Source: CAG-791 sp963655255
GTDB taxonomy: Bacteria > Bacillota > Clostridia > Lachnospirales > Lachnospiraceae
Assembly (NCBI GenBank): GCA_963655255.1
Contig: CAVKEB010000005.1
Coordinates: 1-64,000, forward strand
Length of the DNA stretch: 64,000 nucleotides
Direction: 5' to 3'
Below are positions 8,671 to 16,979 of the stretch, piece by piece. The position numbers and the translations under genes are program-made. The notes beneath the pieces are model-generated. The model saw only the letters and a program-made list of their open reading frames with translations, ran no database searches and was not told the DNA's origin. Each line of letters starts with the position of its first letter. The first letter of the stretch is position 1.

Positions 8671-9093
8671 TTAGTTCTTGCCGGAATGCTCCTGTCTGGT
8701 CTTCAGCTCTGTCTCCAGACGGATGATCTTCTTCGCATTCTCATCATTTTCCGCGCGCACTTCCTTCAGATTCTTCTCGGTCGCCTCGAGCTTCATCTGC
8801 GTCGCGATCAGTTCATGCTTCAGATCGTACAGATCCTTCTCCCTCGTGGAGCCGTCCGCCTTCAGGTCGTCCATCTCACGCTGTGTGCGGAAATAGTCAT
8901 CCGCGATGTTGATCTGCATCAGGATATTCTTGAAATCCGGATTCAGCTTGTTGTAGTTCTCATTCTTGCGGAACTCTGCGATCTTTCCGTTCAGGTATGA
9001 CGCAATCTTCTGCAGATATTCCTCACTCTCATAACCAGAGAGGGTATAGACCTTTCCGTCAATAATTACTTCCGCATCCGTCTTCGCAGCCAT
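8671..9093 (-). CDS. zapA: Cell division protein ZapA
   Basis: A small FtsZ-ring-associated protein of 140 residues from the ATG at 9093, preceded by AAAGGAAAC. ZapA dimers bundle FtsZ filaments at the division site. The N-terminal fold is recognisable (VIIDGKVYTLSGYESEEYLQKIASYLNGKI), and the C-terminal 60 residues form a long charged coiled coil (DLKHELIATQMKLEATEKNLKEV region). It is somewhat longer than the 85-100 residues of B. subtilis ZapA because of that coil. It is downstream of ruvB, separated by a hairpin array. Confidence 0.88.
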   Translation of the reverse strand: MAAKTDAEVIIDGKVYTLSGYESEEYLQKIASYLNGKIAEFRKNENYNKLNPDFKNILMQINIADDYFRTQREMDDLKADGSTREKDLYDLKHELIATQMKLEATEKNLKEVRAENDENAKKIIRLETELKTRQEHSGKN

Positions 9094-9131
9094 TGTTTCC
9101 TTTCTGTACCGTGTTTTTTGCGGCACCCCGA

Positions 9132-9238
9132 GGAGAAATGCCCGAATGGGCTTTCTCCGATGGGATCATCGAAATTGGGGCCGCTCAGCGGCACCAATTC
9201 GTGTTTGAATGCGATCGCATCGGCGATCTCATTCAAAC
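9132..9238. repeat. Modular hairpin array, copy 3
   Basis: Three hairpins in the ruvB-zapA gap: GGAGAAATGCCC with loop GAAT (9132-9158), AATTGGGGCCGC with loop TCA (9173-9199), and a GTTTGAATGCGATCGC arm with loop ATCG (9203-9238). The last keeps the GTTTGAA ends and ATCG loop of the canonical long hairpin but has a different inner stem that still pairs. Confidence 0.75.
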
Positions 9239-9409
9239 CTCACTCCTGCCGCGGCATCTCCCGCGGCTCTCACTTCCCGGGAACGTTCGGTCCCCGGCGT
9301 TTCGTGTTCCATGATTCCCGTATCCCGGCCAAAAGGACAGACCTTCTGCTCCTCCTGTCGCCGGACAACGCTTTTATTGTACTGAACTTCCATGCGGTTG
9401 TCCAGAGGC

Positions 9410-10417
9410 TCACGTCTCCTCTTCCGGCCAGGCAAGCCCCAGATGCTCATACGCGGCCTTCGTGGCGACCCGTCCGCGCGGTGTCCGGTTCAGAAGGCCG
9501 TTCTGCAGAAGATACGGCTCCACCACGTCCTCGATGGTGCCCGCATCCTCACCGATCGCCGCAGCCAGCGTATCCAGCCCAGCCGGACCTCCTCCGAAAT
9601 TCTGAATCAGCGTCAGCAGAATCCGGCGGTCGCTCCGGTCGAGTCCCATGGGATCAACATCCATCAGATCCAGCGCCGTTCTGGCCACTTCCTCCGTCAC
9701 AACGCCGTCAAAGCGGACCTGTGCATAGTCCCGCACGCGCTTTAAGATGCGGTTGGCAAGGCGCGGCGTTCCGCGCGAGCGCTTCGCCATCTCAACGGCT
9801 CCCTGCTCCTCCACGGATACGCCGAGCTTTGCCGCGGAGTTCAGAATAATCTGCTTCAATTCCTCCACCTGATAGAACTCCAGCCGCTGGATCATGCCGA
9901 AGCGGTCGCGGAGAGGCGCCGACAGAAGTCCCGCCCTTGTCGTTGCCCCGACCAGCGTAAACTTCGGAAGCTCCAGGCGGATTGACTTTGCCGCGGCTCC
10001 CTTTCCGATCATGATGTCGATGGCAAAATCCTCCATCGCGGGGTACAAAACCTCCTCCACCTGCTTGTTCAGGCGGTGAATCTCATCCACGAACAGGATG
10101 TCCCCGGCCTTCAGGCCATTCAGAATCGCCGCCATCTCGCCTGGCTTCTCAATGGCGGGGCCGCTCGTGATCTTGATGTGCACGCCCATCTCATTGGCCA
10201 GAATCTGTGCGAGCGTGGTTTTCCCCAGCCCCGGAGGTCCGTAGAACAGGATGTGGTCCAGCGGCTCCTGCCGCTGCTTCGCCGCCTCAATGGCGACGCT
10301 CACGCTGTCCTTGATCTTCGTCTGCCCGATATAATCCTTCAGCTTCTTCGGACGAAGAGACCCTTCGATCTTCTCGTCCTCCTTCGTGAAGCTGGTTGTA
10401 ATCATTCTCTTTTCCAA
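9410..10417 (-). CDS. ruvB: Holliday junction branch migration helicase RuvB
   Basis: The AAA+ motor of the RuvAB branch-migration complex, 335 residues, normal length. Walker A is GPPGLGKTT (about 60-68), Walker B is DILFVDEIHRLN (Asp111, Glu112), sensor 1 is the GATTRAG stretch, and the C-terminal winged helix ends with the family motif RTPRGRVAT. The annotated start is a TTG giving MEKRMITT, which matches the usual N-terminus; an ATG four codons in (10405) with GGAAAAG upstream is also possible. ruvA lies upstream, with a 77-residue ORF between them. Confidence 0.97.
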   Translation of the reverse strand: MEKRMITTSFTKEDEKIEGSLRPKKLKDYIGQTKIKDSVSVAIEAAKQRQEPLDHILFYGPPGLGKTTLAQILANEMGVHIKITSGPAIEKPGEMAAILNGLKAGDILFVDEIHRLNKQVEEVLYPAMEDFAIDIMIGKGAAAKSIRLELPKFTLVGATTRAGLLSAPLRDRFGMIQRLEFYQVEELKQIILNSAAKLGVSVEEQGAVEMAKRSRGTPRLANRILKRVRDYAQVRFDGVVTEEVARTALDLMDVDPMGLDRSDRRILLTLIQNFGGGPAGLDTLAAAIGEDAGTIEDVVEPYLLQNGLLNRTPRGRVATKAAYEHLGLAWPEEET

Positions 10418-10448
10418 ACGTCACTTACCTTCCCAGATATCTCTGCCT

Positions 10449-10492
10449 CGCCGAAGTTCCCTGGCTCGGCGAAAAATGCCTGCCACGCAGGC
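10449..10492. repeat. Small hairpin pair downstream of the 77-residue ORF
   Basis: Two short inverted repeats, CGCCGA/TCGGCG (10449-10471) and GCCTGC/GCAGGC with a 3-base loop (10478-10492). They resemble the hairpin modules seen elsewhere but share no diagnostic sequence with them. Confidence 0.4.
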
Positions 10493-10543
10493 GTCCCAGT
10501 CAAATTTCCGGATGCTGTCCGCCTTCCCGGAAAGCCGCAGAAC

Positions 10544-10777
10544 TCACCTGCGGGTTCCCATTCCGCAGCCCTTGCCGTCGTCCTCCGGCGTCTCCACCAC
10601 ATAGGCCGTCCGGAAAGCCGCGTTGATCTCCGCAATCTCCTTCCGCCCGCTGATGTAGTCCGAATAAAACTCCGTAAGATCCATTCCGCTGCTCTCGCAT
10701 CCTTCGGCCTCTTCCCAGGTCCGCACGATTTCCAGCCGCTCCTGCAGTGTAGTGTCCTTGATCAGATAGCTTCTCAT
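10544..10777 (-). CDS. Small conserved hypothetical protein between ruvA and ruvB
   Basis: A 77-residue hydrophilic protein rich in Glu and Asp (LIKDTTLQERLEIVRTWEEA, then GMDLTEFYSDYISGRKEIAEINAAFR), with no signal peptide or membrane segment. GAGGG lies eight bases upstream of the ATG. It sits in the ruv cluster in the same direction, 43 bases downstream of ruvA, so it is probably co-transcribed. The sequence looks like a real conserved fold, but I do not know a function. Confidence 0.7.
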   Translation of the reverse strand: MRSYLIKDTTLQERLEIVRTWEEAEGCESSGMDLTEFYSDYISGRKEIAEINAAFRTAYVVETPEDDGKGCGMGTRR

Positions 10778-10820
10778 CTTCTCTGCCCTCTTCTATGATG
10801 AACGAAAAACACTTGTCCTG

Positions 10821-11450
10821 TTATCCCAGATACCGCAGCGCTCCGCTGAGAAGCGCCTGCACATCGGAAGGATCTGCGCCTTCCTCGCTTCCTGCCTTCC
10901 GCACGGCCTTCAGGGCCTCCGCTCTCGCGTAGCCGAGCGCCGTCAGTGCCTCCGCCGCCTCTTCCGCGGCACCGCTCCCGGCCTTCTCCTCCGCGCTCCC
11001 TGCGTCCGCGGCAAACGCCGTGTCCGCATCCCCGGAAGTCAGTTCCAGCTTATCCCGAAGGTCCAGCACCACGCGCTCCGCGGTCTTCTTCCCGATGCCG
11101 GGCGCACGCGAAATCGTCTTCGCGTCTCCGGACAGAATCGCGAACACCAGATCATCCACACTCAGGGAGGAGAGCAGCGCCAGCGCTCCCTTCGGGCCGA
11201 TGCCGCTGACCGTGATCAGCTTTTTGAACAGGCCAAGCTCCTCGGCGGACAGAAAGCCGAACAGCGTCACATCTCCCTCTCTTCCGAAACTCATATAGGT
11301 ATGAACATGAACCAGCTCATCCGCACTCAGGGAGGAAAGCTCCCGGATCCCTTCCGCGCTCATATTCACTTCAAATCCGATTCCATTGACATTCAGTACC
11401 GCGCCGGTATCGGAGCAGCTCTCTACCGTTCCCGTCAGTGATGCGATCAT
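10821..11450 (-). CDS. ruvA: Holliday junction DNA helicase subunit RuvA
   Basis: RuvA, 209 residues, binds the four-way junction as a tetramer and loads RuvB. It shows the N-terminal OB domain (MIASLTGTVES, VNGIGFEVNM), two helix-hairpin-helix motifs (VSGIGPKGALALL and APGIGKKTAERVVLDLRDK) and the C-terminal RuvB-binding three-helix domain (ALTALGYARAEALKAVRK). The linker is Ala/Glu-rich, as usual. An AGGGGG stretch overlaps the ribosome-binding position. Confidence 0.97.
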   Translation of the reverse strand: MIASLTGTVESCSDTGAVLNVNGIGFEVNMSAEGIRELSSLSADELVHVHTYMSFGREGDVTLFGFLSAEELGLFKKLITVSGIGPKGALALLSSLSVDDLVFAILSGDAKTISRAPGIGKKTAERVVLDLRDKLELTSGDADTAFAADAGSAEEKAGSGAAEEAAEALTALGYARAEALKAVRKAGSEEGADPSDVQALLSGALRYLG

Positions 11451-11620
11451 CCCCCTGCCGTCCTTCCTTCGAATCCATGTTCGATGCCTTTCAGTTTACC
11501 ATGAAATCCCTGAATATGATATGATGAATTCCGTGCCGGGCATCGCCCCTTCCAAGGAGAAGAAACGGACAGGTTCCGAAGACGCCCGGCCGGCGGCATC
11601 ATGGATTTTCGCGGGAAAAC

Positions 11621-11651
11621 GGGAAAATCCGGAATGTCCCGAACCGTTGCC
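11621..11651 (+). repeat. Short repeat family 2, copy B
   Basis: The core GGGAAAATCCGGAATGT followed by CCCGAACCGTTGCC matches the three other family copies. It lies in the divergent 298-bp gap between ruvA and the histidine phosphatase gene, which holds no other recognisable gene. Confidence 0.5.
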
Positions 11652-11748
11652 ATAAGTTATACAGAGCTGCATATTGCATATAGGGTCCGCTGCGATATCA
11701 GATACGGACCAGCTGCAGCAGTTGTTTTCATTCTCAGGAGGTCATTTC

Positions 11749-12501
11749 ATGCGCATTATTTTCATCCGGCATGCAGAGCCGGATTATGAACATAACACAC
11801 TGACGGAGCGCGGCTTCAAAGAGGCAGAGCTTCTCTCGCTGCGCGTCCCCCACTGGAAGGTGGACCGCTTCTATTCCTCTCCTTTGGAGAGAGCCAAACT
11901 GACCGCCGAACCCTCGCTCCGCAAGATGGGCCGCACCGCCGAAATCGTGGACTGGATGCACGAGTTCTCCTATGCCATCATTGATCCCGTCACCGGTGTG
12001 CGGCAGGTTCCGTGGGACTTCATGCCTCAGTACTGGACCGAAGAAGCGCAGTTTTTCGACAAGGACAACTTCTACAAGCACCCGCTCCTGCAGTCCAATC
12101 CGGACTATGAGAAGGCGGTTCTCGCACTCCGGAGCGGACTGGACGCCATTCTTGCCGAATACGGCTATCACCGCAAGAACGGCTATTATCTTGCCGAGGA
12201 GGAGAAAACCCGCGGCGATGACAATACCACGATTGTCTTCTTCGCGCATCTCGGTGCCAATCTCGAAGCGGTCGGCTATCTTCTCGGAATCTCGCCGGTG
12301 GTTCTGCAGCAGAGTATCTACCTTGCGCCGACGTCTCTCTGCATTTTGAACAGCGAAAAAAGGCAGGTCGGCAGCATTCCGGATGCCACCCCTGCCATTG
12401 CCATGTTCCGCGCCCAGGTTCTCGGAGATGTGAATCACCTGCTCCAGAACGGGCAGCCGATCTCCGAGTCCGGTTCCTTTGCGAGAGTATTCAACCAATA
12501 A
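11749..12501 (+). CDS. Histidine phosphatase family protein
   Basis: A 250-residue histidine phosphatase (phosphoglycerate-mutase-like) protein and one of three plus-strand protein genes. The catalytic motif RHAEP (Arg7, His8) is at the very N-terminus, and a second His occurs in FFAHLGANLEAV. The start at 11749 is fixed by AGGAGG eight bases upstream. Substrate unknown: the family includes sugar phosphatases, cobalamin-synthesis phosphatases and protein phosphatases, and the neighbours give no hint. Confidence 0.88.
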   Translation: MRIIFIRHAEPDYEHNTLTERGFKEAELLSLRVPHWKVDRFYSSPLERAKLTAEPSLRKMGRTAEIVDWMHEFSYAIIDPVTGVRQVPWDFMPQYWTEEAQFFDKDNFYKHPLLQSNPDYEKAVLALRSGLDAILAEYGYHRKNGYYLAEEEKTRGDDNTTIVFFAHLGANLEAVGYLLGISPVVLQQSIYLAPTSLCILNSEKRQVGSIPDATPAIAMFRAQVLGDVNHLLQNGQPISESGSFARVFNQ

Positions 12502-12916
12502 GTCTCCGGATATTCTCCGCAATCCGGTCAACAAACGTTTCCATCTGATGCTTCTCCTCTTCGGTAAAGCCCTTCAGAATGGAGGCGCGGAAATTTTTCT
12601 GAAACTGCTGCGCGTCCCTCACCATGGGGGACGCGTTTTCCGTGATCCGGAGATGGATTTTCTTCCGGTCCTTCTCATCGCGGAGCTTTTCCAGAAACCC
12701 CCGCGCCGTCAGCTTCGACACCGCCATCGAGACGTGCGACTTCGCGATTCTGCGCACACTCACAATCTGGGCCGCCGTGTCAAACTGCGGATTGTTCGCC
12801 AGAAACAGCATCACATCCACTTCAATGGCCGTCATGTCATACTGCTCCATCACGGCCTTCTCCGCCTCGGAATAGCTGTTCGCAATCAGAGACAGTTCTT
12901 CTGCTGAAATTGCCAT
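12491..12916 (-). CDS. MarR-family transcriptional regulator
   Basis: A 141-residue winged-helix MarR-type regulator. The DNA-binding core is visible in TAAQIVSVRRIAKSHVSMAVSKLTARGFLEK, followed by the wing DEKDRKKIHLRITE. It is the second gene after the TauE/SafE exporter, on the same strand, and probably controls that operon through the palindrome at 13893-13928. Its Shine-Dalgarno (GAGGT, six bases before ATG) is the end of a hairpin array inserted between the two genes. Its 3' end overlaps the convergent histidine phosphatase gene by 11 bases. The ligand is unknown. Confidence 0.9.
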   Translation of the reverse strand: MAISAEELSLIANSYSEAEKAVMEQYDMTAIEVDVMLFLANNPQFDTAAQIVSVRRIAKSHVSMAVSKLTARGFLEKLRDEKDRKKIHLRITENASPMVRDAQQFQKNFRASILKGFTEEEKHQMETFVDRIAENIRRLIG

Positions 12917-12923
12917 TTTAATA

Positions 12924-12998
12924 CCTCACTGAGGCAAAACCGGTGCATCAGCACCTATGCTGCTGTTTGGAAGTGACATATCAATGTCACCTCCAAAC
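12924..12998 (+). repeat. Modular hairpin array, copy 5 (internally deleted)
   Basis: CCTC-ACT-GAGG (12924-12934), CGGTGC-ATCA-GCACC (12941-12955) and a long hairpin with arm GTTTGGAAGTGACAT (12965-12998). The GGCAAAACCGC hairpin is mostly deleted. In the long stem an A-to-G change near the base is matched by T-to-C on the other arm. It separates the exporter and MarR genes. Confidence 0.8.
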
Positions 12999-13005
12999 TT
13001 TCATC

Positions 13006-13782
13006 TCACGCCGCCCAGTTGAAAATCAGGATCGCGATTCCGAGCACCAGAAGCACCGCTCCCGTCATCCGGTTTAACGTCACATTGTCCGCCTTGTTCG
13101 CAAGCTTCGCCGCGATTCTCGCCCAAAGGAGCGTGAACAACACGCACAGAACCAGAATAACAGGGTCCGGAAAGCCTCCCAGCGCAAAATGGGACACGGC
13201 ACCCGTCAGAGCCGTAAACGTCATGATAAAGACACTGGTTCCGACCGCAGTTTTCAATTCATACCCGAGAACGGAGGTCAGAATCAGGAGCATCATCATG
13301 CCGCCGCCCGCTCCGACGAAGCCGCAGATGAGGCCGATGACCATGCCGCTGACAAGTGACTGGACAACGCGCTTCTTCGCGCTGACCTCCATCATCTTCT
13401 CCTTCGTTGCCGTCACCGGCTTTACCAGGAATTTGATGCCGAGAAAGACGGTCATATAGATGGAGAAATTTCCCATCGTGGCGGACGGAAGAAAGCTTGC
13501 CGCGAAGCTTCCGACCACGGTGAAGAGAAGGACCGATGCCATCATGATCAGGCCGTTTCTCACATCCAGGTTCTTGTTCTTCCCATAGGTCCAGGCAGAA
13601 ACCGCACTCGCGAGAACATCCGACGCAAGTCCGATTCCGATCGCCAGATACGGGTCCACGTGCAGGAAGGTCATCAGCATGGGGCCGATGACCGCCACCG
13701 CACTCATTCCGGCAAAACCGGTTCCGAGGCCGGCTCCCATTCCGGCAAGAAACGTAACGAGCAGTGTAATCCAGACAGACAT
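13006..13782 (-). CDS. TauE/SafE family membrane transporter
   Basis: A sulfite exporter TauE/SafE (DUF81) family permease of 258 residues with about eight membrane helices. Glycine-rich family motifs GMGAGLGTGFAG near the N-terminus and CGFVGAGGGMMMLLIL mid-protein are clear. The family exports or imports sulfite, organosulfonates or other small anions; the substrate cannot be assigned. It is the first gene of an apparent two-gene operon with a MarR regulator, transcribed from the promoter at 13909-13937 with an overlapping palindromic operator. Confidence 0.88.
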   Translation of the reverse strand: MSVWITLLVTFLAGMGAGLGTGFAGMSAVAVIGPMLMTFLHVDPYLAIGIGLASDVLASAVSAWTYGKNKNLDVRNGLIMMASVLLFTVVGSFAASFLPSATMGNFSIYMTVFLGIKFLVKPVTATKEKMMEVSAKKRVVQSLVSGMVIGLICGFVGAGGGMMMLLILTSVLGYELKTAVGTSVFIMTFTALTGAVSHFALGGFPDPVILVLCVLFTLLWARIAAKLANKADNVTLNRMTGAVLLVLGIAILIFNWAA

Positions 13783-13892
13783 TTCAGATCCTCCTTCAGG
13801 ATTTCATTTCAGGTGCAGTACGGCCCGGCGTCTGCCAGAAAAAACTTCCGGAAAAAACGGAGCATCCATGCAGGCAGTACTGCAGCCGGTTA

Positions 13893-13928
13893 GTTCAAAG
13901 CAGAACTAATATTAGTTCTATTATGAAC
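13893..13928. promoter_or_regulatory. Palindromic operator upstream of exporter-marR
   Basis: A perfect 18-bp palindrome (AGAACTAATATTAGTTCT, 13902-13919) is extended by symmetrical GTTCA (13893-13897) and TGAAC (13924-13928), all centred at 13910/13911. The centre is on the -10 box of the promoter for the TauE-marR pair. Size and placement fit a MarR dimer repressor site; that MarR binds here is inference. Confidence 0.75.
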
Positions 13929-13937
13929 AAAAGTCAA
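13909..13937 (-). promoter_or_regulatory. Sigma-A-type promoter of the exporter-marR operon
   Basis: On the minus strand, TTGACT (13932-13937) and TAATAT (13909-13914) are spaced by 17 bases, about 125 bases upstream of the exporter start codon. The -10 is embedded in the palindrome. Confidence 0.7.
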
Positions 13938-14033
13938 TGGATATCCAGCCAGGATCGGAACCTATTATATTTATCTGCCTTATTTCATTTGTCTATCTTT
14001 ATCTTTTTATTTATCTTCCCTGTTTTTCCCTGT

Positions 14034-16673
14034 TTATCTGCGATCGTGATCAATGAATTCCAGCGCAAACGCACCGATCGCAATGTAGAGCACGGCGAAC
14101 AGGATCATGATTCCCCAGCACAGGAAAACATTGGAGGCGCTCGCCTCATAAGCCGGATTCATCAGGGAGGCGGCCGCCTGGTAGCGGAACTGTTCCGAGA
14201 GGCCTTCCGCCCGCATCCACTTGACGAGAGCCTTTCCGTCCGTGCTCTGATTCGCCAGATTCACGAACTGATTCCATGCGGAATTGGACGGCAGGGAATT
14301 GAAATCCGCCTGCGCGCAGATGGCGCGGATTCCCCATTTGGCAATCGTGACGTCCGCAAGCTTCGCGACCCTGCCGTGCAGCGGGAACGCGACATCCGCG
14401 AACAGCATCTGAATCATCAGGAGGAACGGAACGATCGTCATCGCCGCCGTGGTCGTGCGGACAAGGCAGGACACCATCAGGGCCAGCATATCCGCGGAAA
14501 ACGTAATCAGAAACAGCGTAACCGAGATGTCCAGCATCGAAGAGCTGCGGATGAGGACCCCCTGCTCCGGGAAGACAAGCCCCTGCGAATGATAAATCAG
14601 CATGGCAATCGCGACCTGCAGGGCACAGATGATCGCCTGGAACAGGACCTGTGCCGTCATATAGGCCGAAATGTGGAGTCCCGCGCGGTGCTCTCTTTTC
14701 AGAATATCGCGCTCCTTGCAGACCATCTGGATGGAATTGAAGAATCCGTTCCAGATGCACACGCAGGCAAACGCCAGCGCGCCGATCTTCGCTCCCTCCA
14801 TCGACTTGAACATGTTGAGGCCGACCACCTTGCTGACAAGGAAGGCGATGAGCGCCGACATGAGGAGCACCTTCCAGTTTTTCTCATAGAAAAACAGCCG
14901 GAAGAGTTTTCCCAGATAGATGCCGACCTGCCCGACGCGGCCGGTATGCGCATAGTCCCCCGCGCGGCCGTCCTTTCCTCTCCTCCGGAACGTCCGTTTC
15001 GGAGTCTTCCCGGCTGCCTGGTCCGTTTCTCCGTTCTTTCTCTCTTCCTCTGAATGAAGACTTTCGCCTGTTCCATTTCCCCGGGAGAACAGGCTTTTCC
15101 CCTGCTTCTTCTCTTGGCTGTCTGTGTCCTCCGGAGACGGAATCTGCGCGCTTTTCTGCCCGCTCTTTTCCGGGGCCGGATTTTTCCCGGAGCTTACCCT
15201 CTCCAACTCCTCCCAGGCTCTGTCCTTTTCCCTCTCTTCGGAAATCTTCCGGTATTTTGCGATGAAATAATCCGCCTCGCCAAGGCCTCCTTCGGATACC
15301 GCATTGACGGATTTCACGACCTGTTCCATCGTGTTCACGCCAAAGAACGCCCTGCACTGCGGAACGGTTCCGTAAAAGGCAAGCTGTCCGACTCTCTGCT
15401 CTCCGCCCTTGGCAAGAACGATCACCTTGTCGAACAGATCGGCCGCGCGGTCAGGCTGATGCGTGATCACCATGACGATTTTGCCCTCACGGGAAATGGT
15501 CTTGAGGCGCTCCATCAGCTCCCTCGCCATCACGCCGTCCAGTCCGGAATCCGGCTCGTCCAGAATGAACAGCGACGGGTCCGATATGTACTCCACACAG
15601 ATGGAGAGTCGTTTTCTCTGGCCTCCGGAGAGTTTGGACACCGGTGAGCCCGCGAATTCCTCCAGACCGAACAGCGCGAGCGTATTTTGGAACTTCTTCT
15701 CCCGTTCGCTCTCGCTCACACCCGAAGGAAGCCGCATCTGCGCCGCATTCATCAGCGTTGCCGCTACCGTGTCGTCGCCGCGCAGAAGATCCGCCTGCGG
15801 AACGAAACCGATCTGATATTTGATATCCTTGTAGTCCCGGTAGAAATCGACCCTGCCGCTCCGGATCTGCGCTCTTGCCTTCTCGTAGCCGGTCACCGCG
15901 TTGACAAAGGTCGTTTTCCCGGCACCGGACCCGCCCAGGATCAGCACCATATTGCCCGGCTCGATTTCCAGATAAATGTCCTTCAGAAGGACCTGTCTGC
16001 GGAAATGCGAATGAACCGCCCGCTCATCGATGAAAATCGACAGAGGTGCAGTCTCCGCCTCCGGGACGTTGTAAATCAGCCGGGAACCCTCAAAGAAAAA
16101 CAGAGTGTCGCCGACCGCCAGAACACTGTCGATCCGGAGCTTCACCGGCTGCGTAATCCGTTCTCCGTTGAGATAAATCTGATTGGAATGGAGCTCCTGA
16201 ATGTTCCAGCGCCCGTTCTCCAGGCAGAGGATCAGACTGTCCTGCTCCTCTTCGGGCTTGCCCTCATCCGTGGCATCCACGATCTTCACGCTGTGATCCA
16301 GCGAGCTGTCGAGACCGATGCTCTTCCACTCCGCGGAAACCGCCGCATTCTCACGGAACAGGATCGTCAGCATCTTGTCATTGGCAATGCGGATGACGCT
16401 GAAATCCTTCAGCTGCTGGCGCTCTCCCCTTCGAAGAATCGTCCCTGCCGCGGAGGTAAAGCCCTCCTCCGACTGATTCTCGTAAAACCAGTGACCATCC
16501 TCCTGAAAGAATCGCCCCTGCTGCCCGGCAAGAAACGGATAGTCCAGCATCAGCCTTCCCTCCGTCCGCTCCACATGATCTCCTCCGCCGATGATGTCCT
16601 CGCCGTCCAGCACCATCTGCCGCGGATCCTGATTTTCCTCAAAGAAAATAATCTGTGCCTCTGCCCGTTCCAT
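14034..16673 (-). CDS. FHA-domain ABC transporter, ATPase-permease fusion
   Basis: An 879-residue half-transporter of the ABCG/ABC-2 type with N-terminal forkhead-associated regions. Residues about 1-200 contain one clear FHA-like module (ENGRWNIQELHSNQIYLNGERI, split here as read) and a weaker preceding one. The ABC ATPase follows, with Walker A GGSGAGKTT (about 247-255), signature LSGGQRKRLSI and Walker B LFILDEPDSGLDG. A charged, Lys/Glu/Ser-rich linker (about 480-580) precedes an ABC-2 membrane domain with about six helices. The start at 16673 is chosen because GAGGG lies six bases upstream. FHA domains bind phosphothreonine, as in mycobacterial Rv1747, so control by a Ser/Thr kinase is inferred; none is encoded here. 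Substrate unknown. Confidence 0.9.
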   Translation of the reverse strand: MERAEAQIIFFEENQDPRQMVLDGEDIIGGGDHVERTEGRLMLDYPFLAGQQGRFFQEDGHWFYENQSEEGFTSAAGTILRRGERQQLKDFSVIRIANDKMLTILFRENAAVSAEWKSIGLDSSLDHSVKIVDATDEGKPEEEQDSLILCLENGRWNIQELHSNQIYLNGERITQPVKLRIDSVLAVGDTLFFFEGSRLIYNVPEAETAPLSIFIDERAVHSHFRRQVLLKDIYLEIEPGNMVLILGGSGAGKTTFVNAVTGYEKARAQIRSGRVDFYRDYKDIKYQIGFVPQADLLRGDDTVAATLMNAAQMRLPSGVSESEREKKFQNTLALFGLEEFAGSPVSKLSGGQRKRLSICVEYISDPSLFILDEPDSGLDGVMARELMERLKTISREGKIVMVITHQPDRAADLFDKVIVLAKGGEQRVGQLAFYGTVPQCRAFFGVNTMEQVVKSVNAVSEGGLGEADYFIAKYRKISEEREKDRAWEELERVSSGKNPAPEKSGQKSAQIPSPEDTDSQEKKQGKSLFSRGNGTGESLHSEEERKNGETDQAAGKTPKRTFRRRGKDGRAGDYAHTGRVGQVGIYLGKLFRLFFYEKNWKVLLMSALIAFLVSKVVGLNMFKSMEGAKIGALAFACVCIWNGFFNSIQMVCKERDILKREHRAGLHISAYMTAQVLFQAIICALQVAIAMLIYHSQGLVFPEQGVLIRSSSMLDISVTLFLITFSADMLALMVSCLVRTTTAAMTIVPFLLMIQMLFADVAFPLHGRVAKLADVTIAKWGIRAICAQADFNSLPSNSAWNQFVNLANQSTDGKALVKWMRAEGLSEQFRYQAAASLMNPAYEASASNVFLCWGIMILFAVLYIAIGAFALEFIDHDRR

Positions 16674-16682
16674 TCTCATCCC

Positions 16683-16717
16683 TCGCTGTGGCAGCCGGAG
16701 CGTCAGCACCGATGCCG
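16683..16717 (+). repeat. Modular hairpin array, copy 6 (partial)
   Basis: A shortened copy: CCTCGCTG joined directly to the GGCAGCCGGAGCGTCAGCACC part. The GGCAAAACCGC hairpin and most of the long hairpin are missing. Its CGAGGG end, on the minus strand, is the apparent ribosome-binding site of the FHA-ABC gene. Confidence 0.65.
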
Positions 16718-16778
16718 CCGTTCAATTACAAAAAAGCCCCGGGATCTCCGTTTCCAGAGATTCCCGGGTCCCGTTATC

Positions 16779-16861
16779 TGCCGGAGAAGGGACTCGAACC
16801 CTCACTCTCTTGCGAAAAACAGATTTTGAGTCTGTCGCGTCTACCATTCCGCCACTCCGGC
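16779..16861 (-). tRNA. tRNA-Leu (CAA)
   Basis: An 83-base class II tRNA on the minus strand. The 5' arm GCCGGAG pairs with CTCCGGC before discriminator A at 16779. The anticodon arm ACAGA/TCTGT encloses CTCAAAA, placing CAA at positions 34-36, and the T loop GGTTCGAGTCC and a long variable arm are present. CCA is not encoded. Confidence 0.95.
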
Positions 16862-16979
16862 ATAAAAACAGTTCACTGCCTCCGTCTGCGCTTCCTGCCA
16901 AGCCCCTGTGCAAAGGACCGGCGCGCGGCAGCTTTCTTCCCGAAAATCCGCGGCAGACACAGCGAACTGTTTTAGTATA

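Noticed and set aside
13955..14036. T-rich stretch with repeated TTTATCT-like words
   Set aside because: Probably just an A+T-rich spacer downstream of the FHA-ABC gene; no hairpin or exact repeat unit is present.
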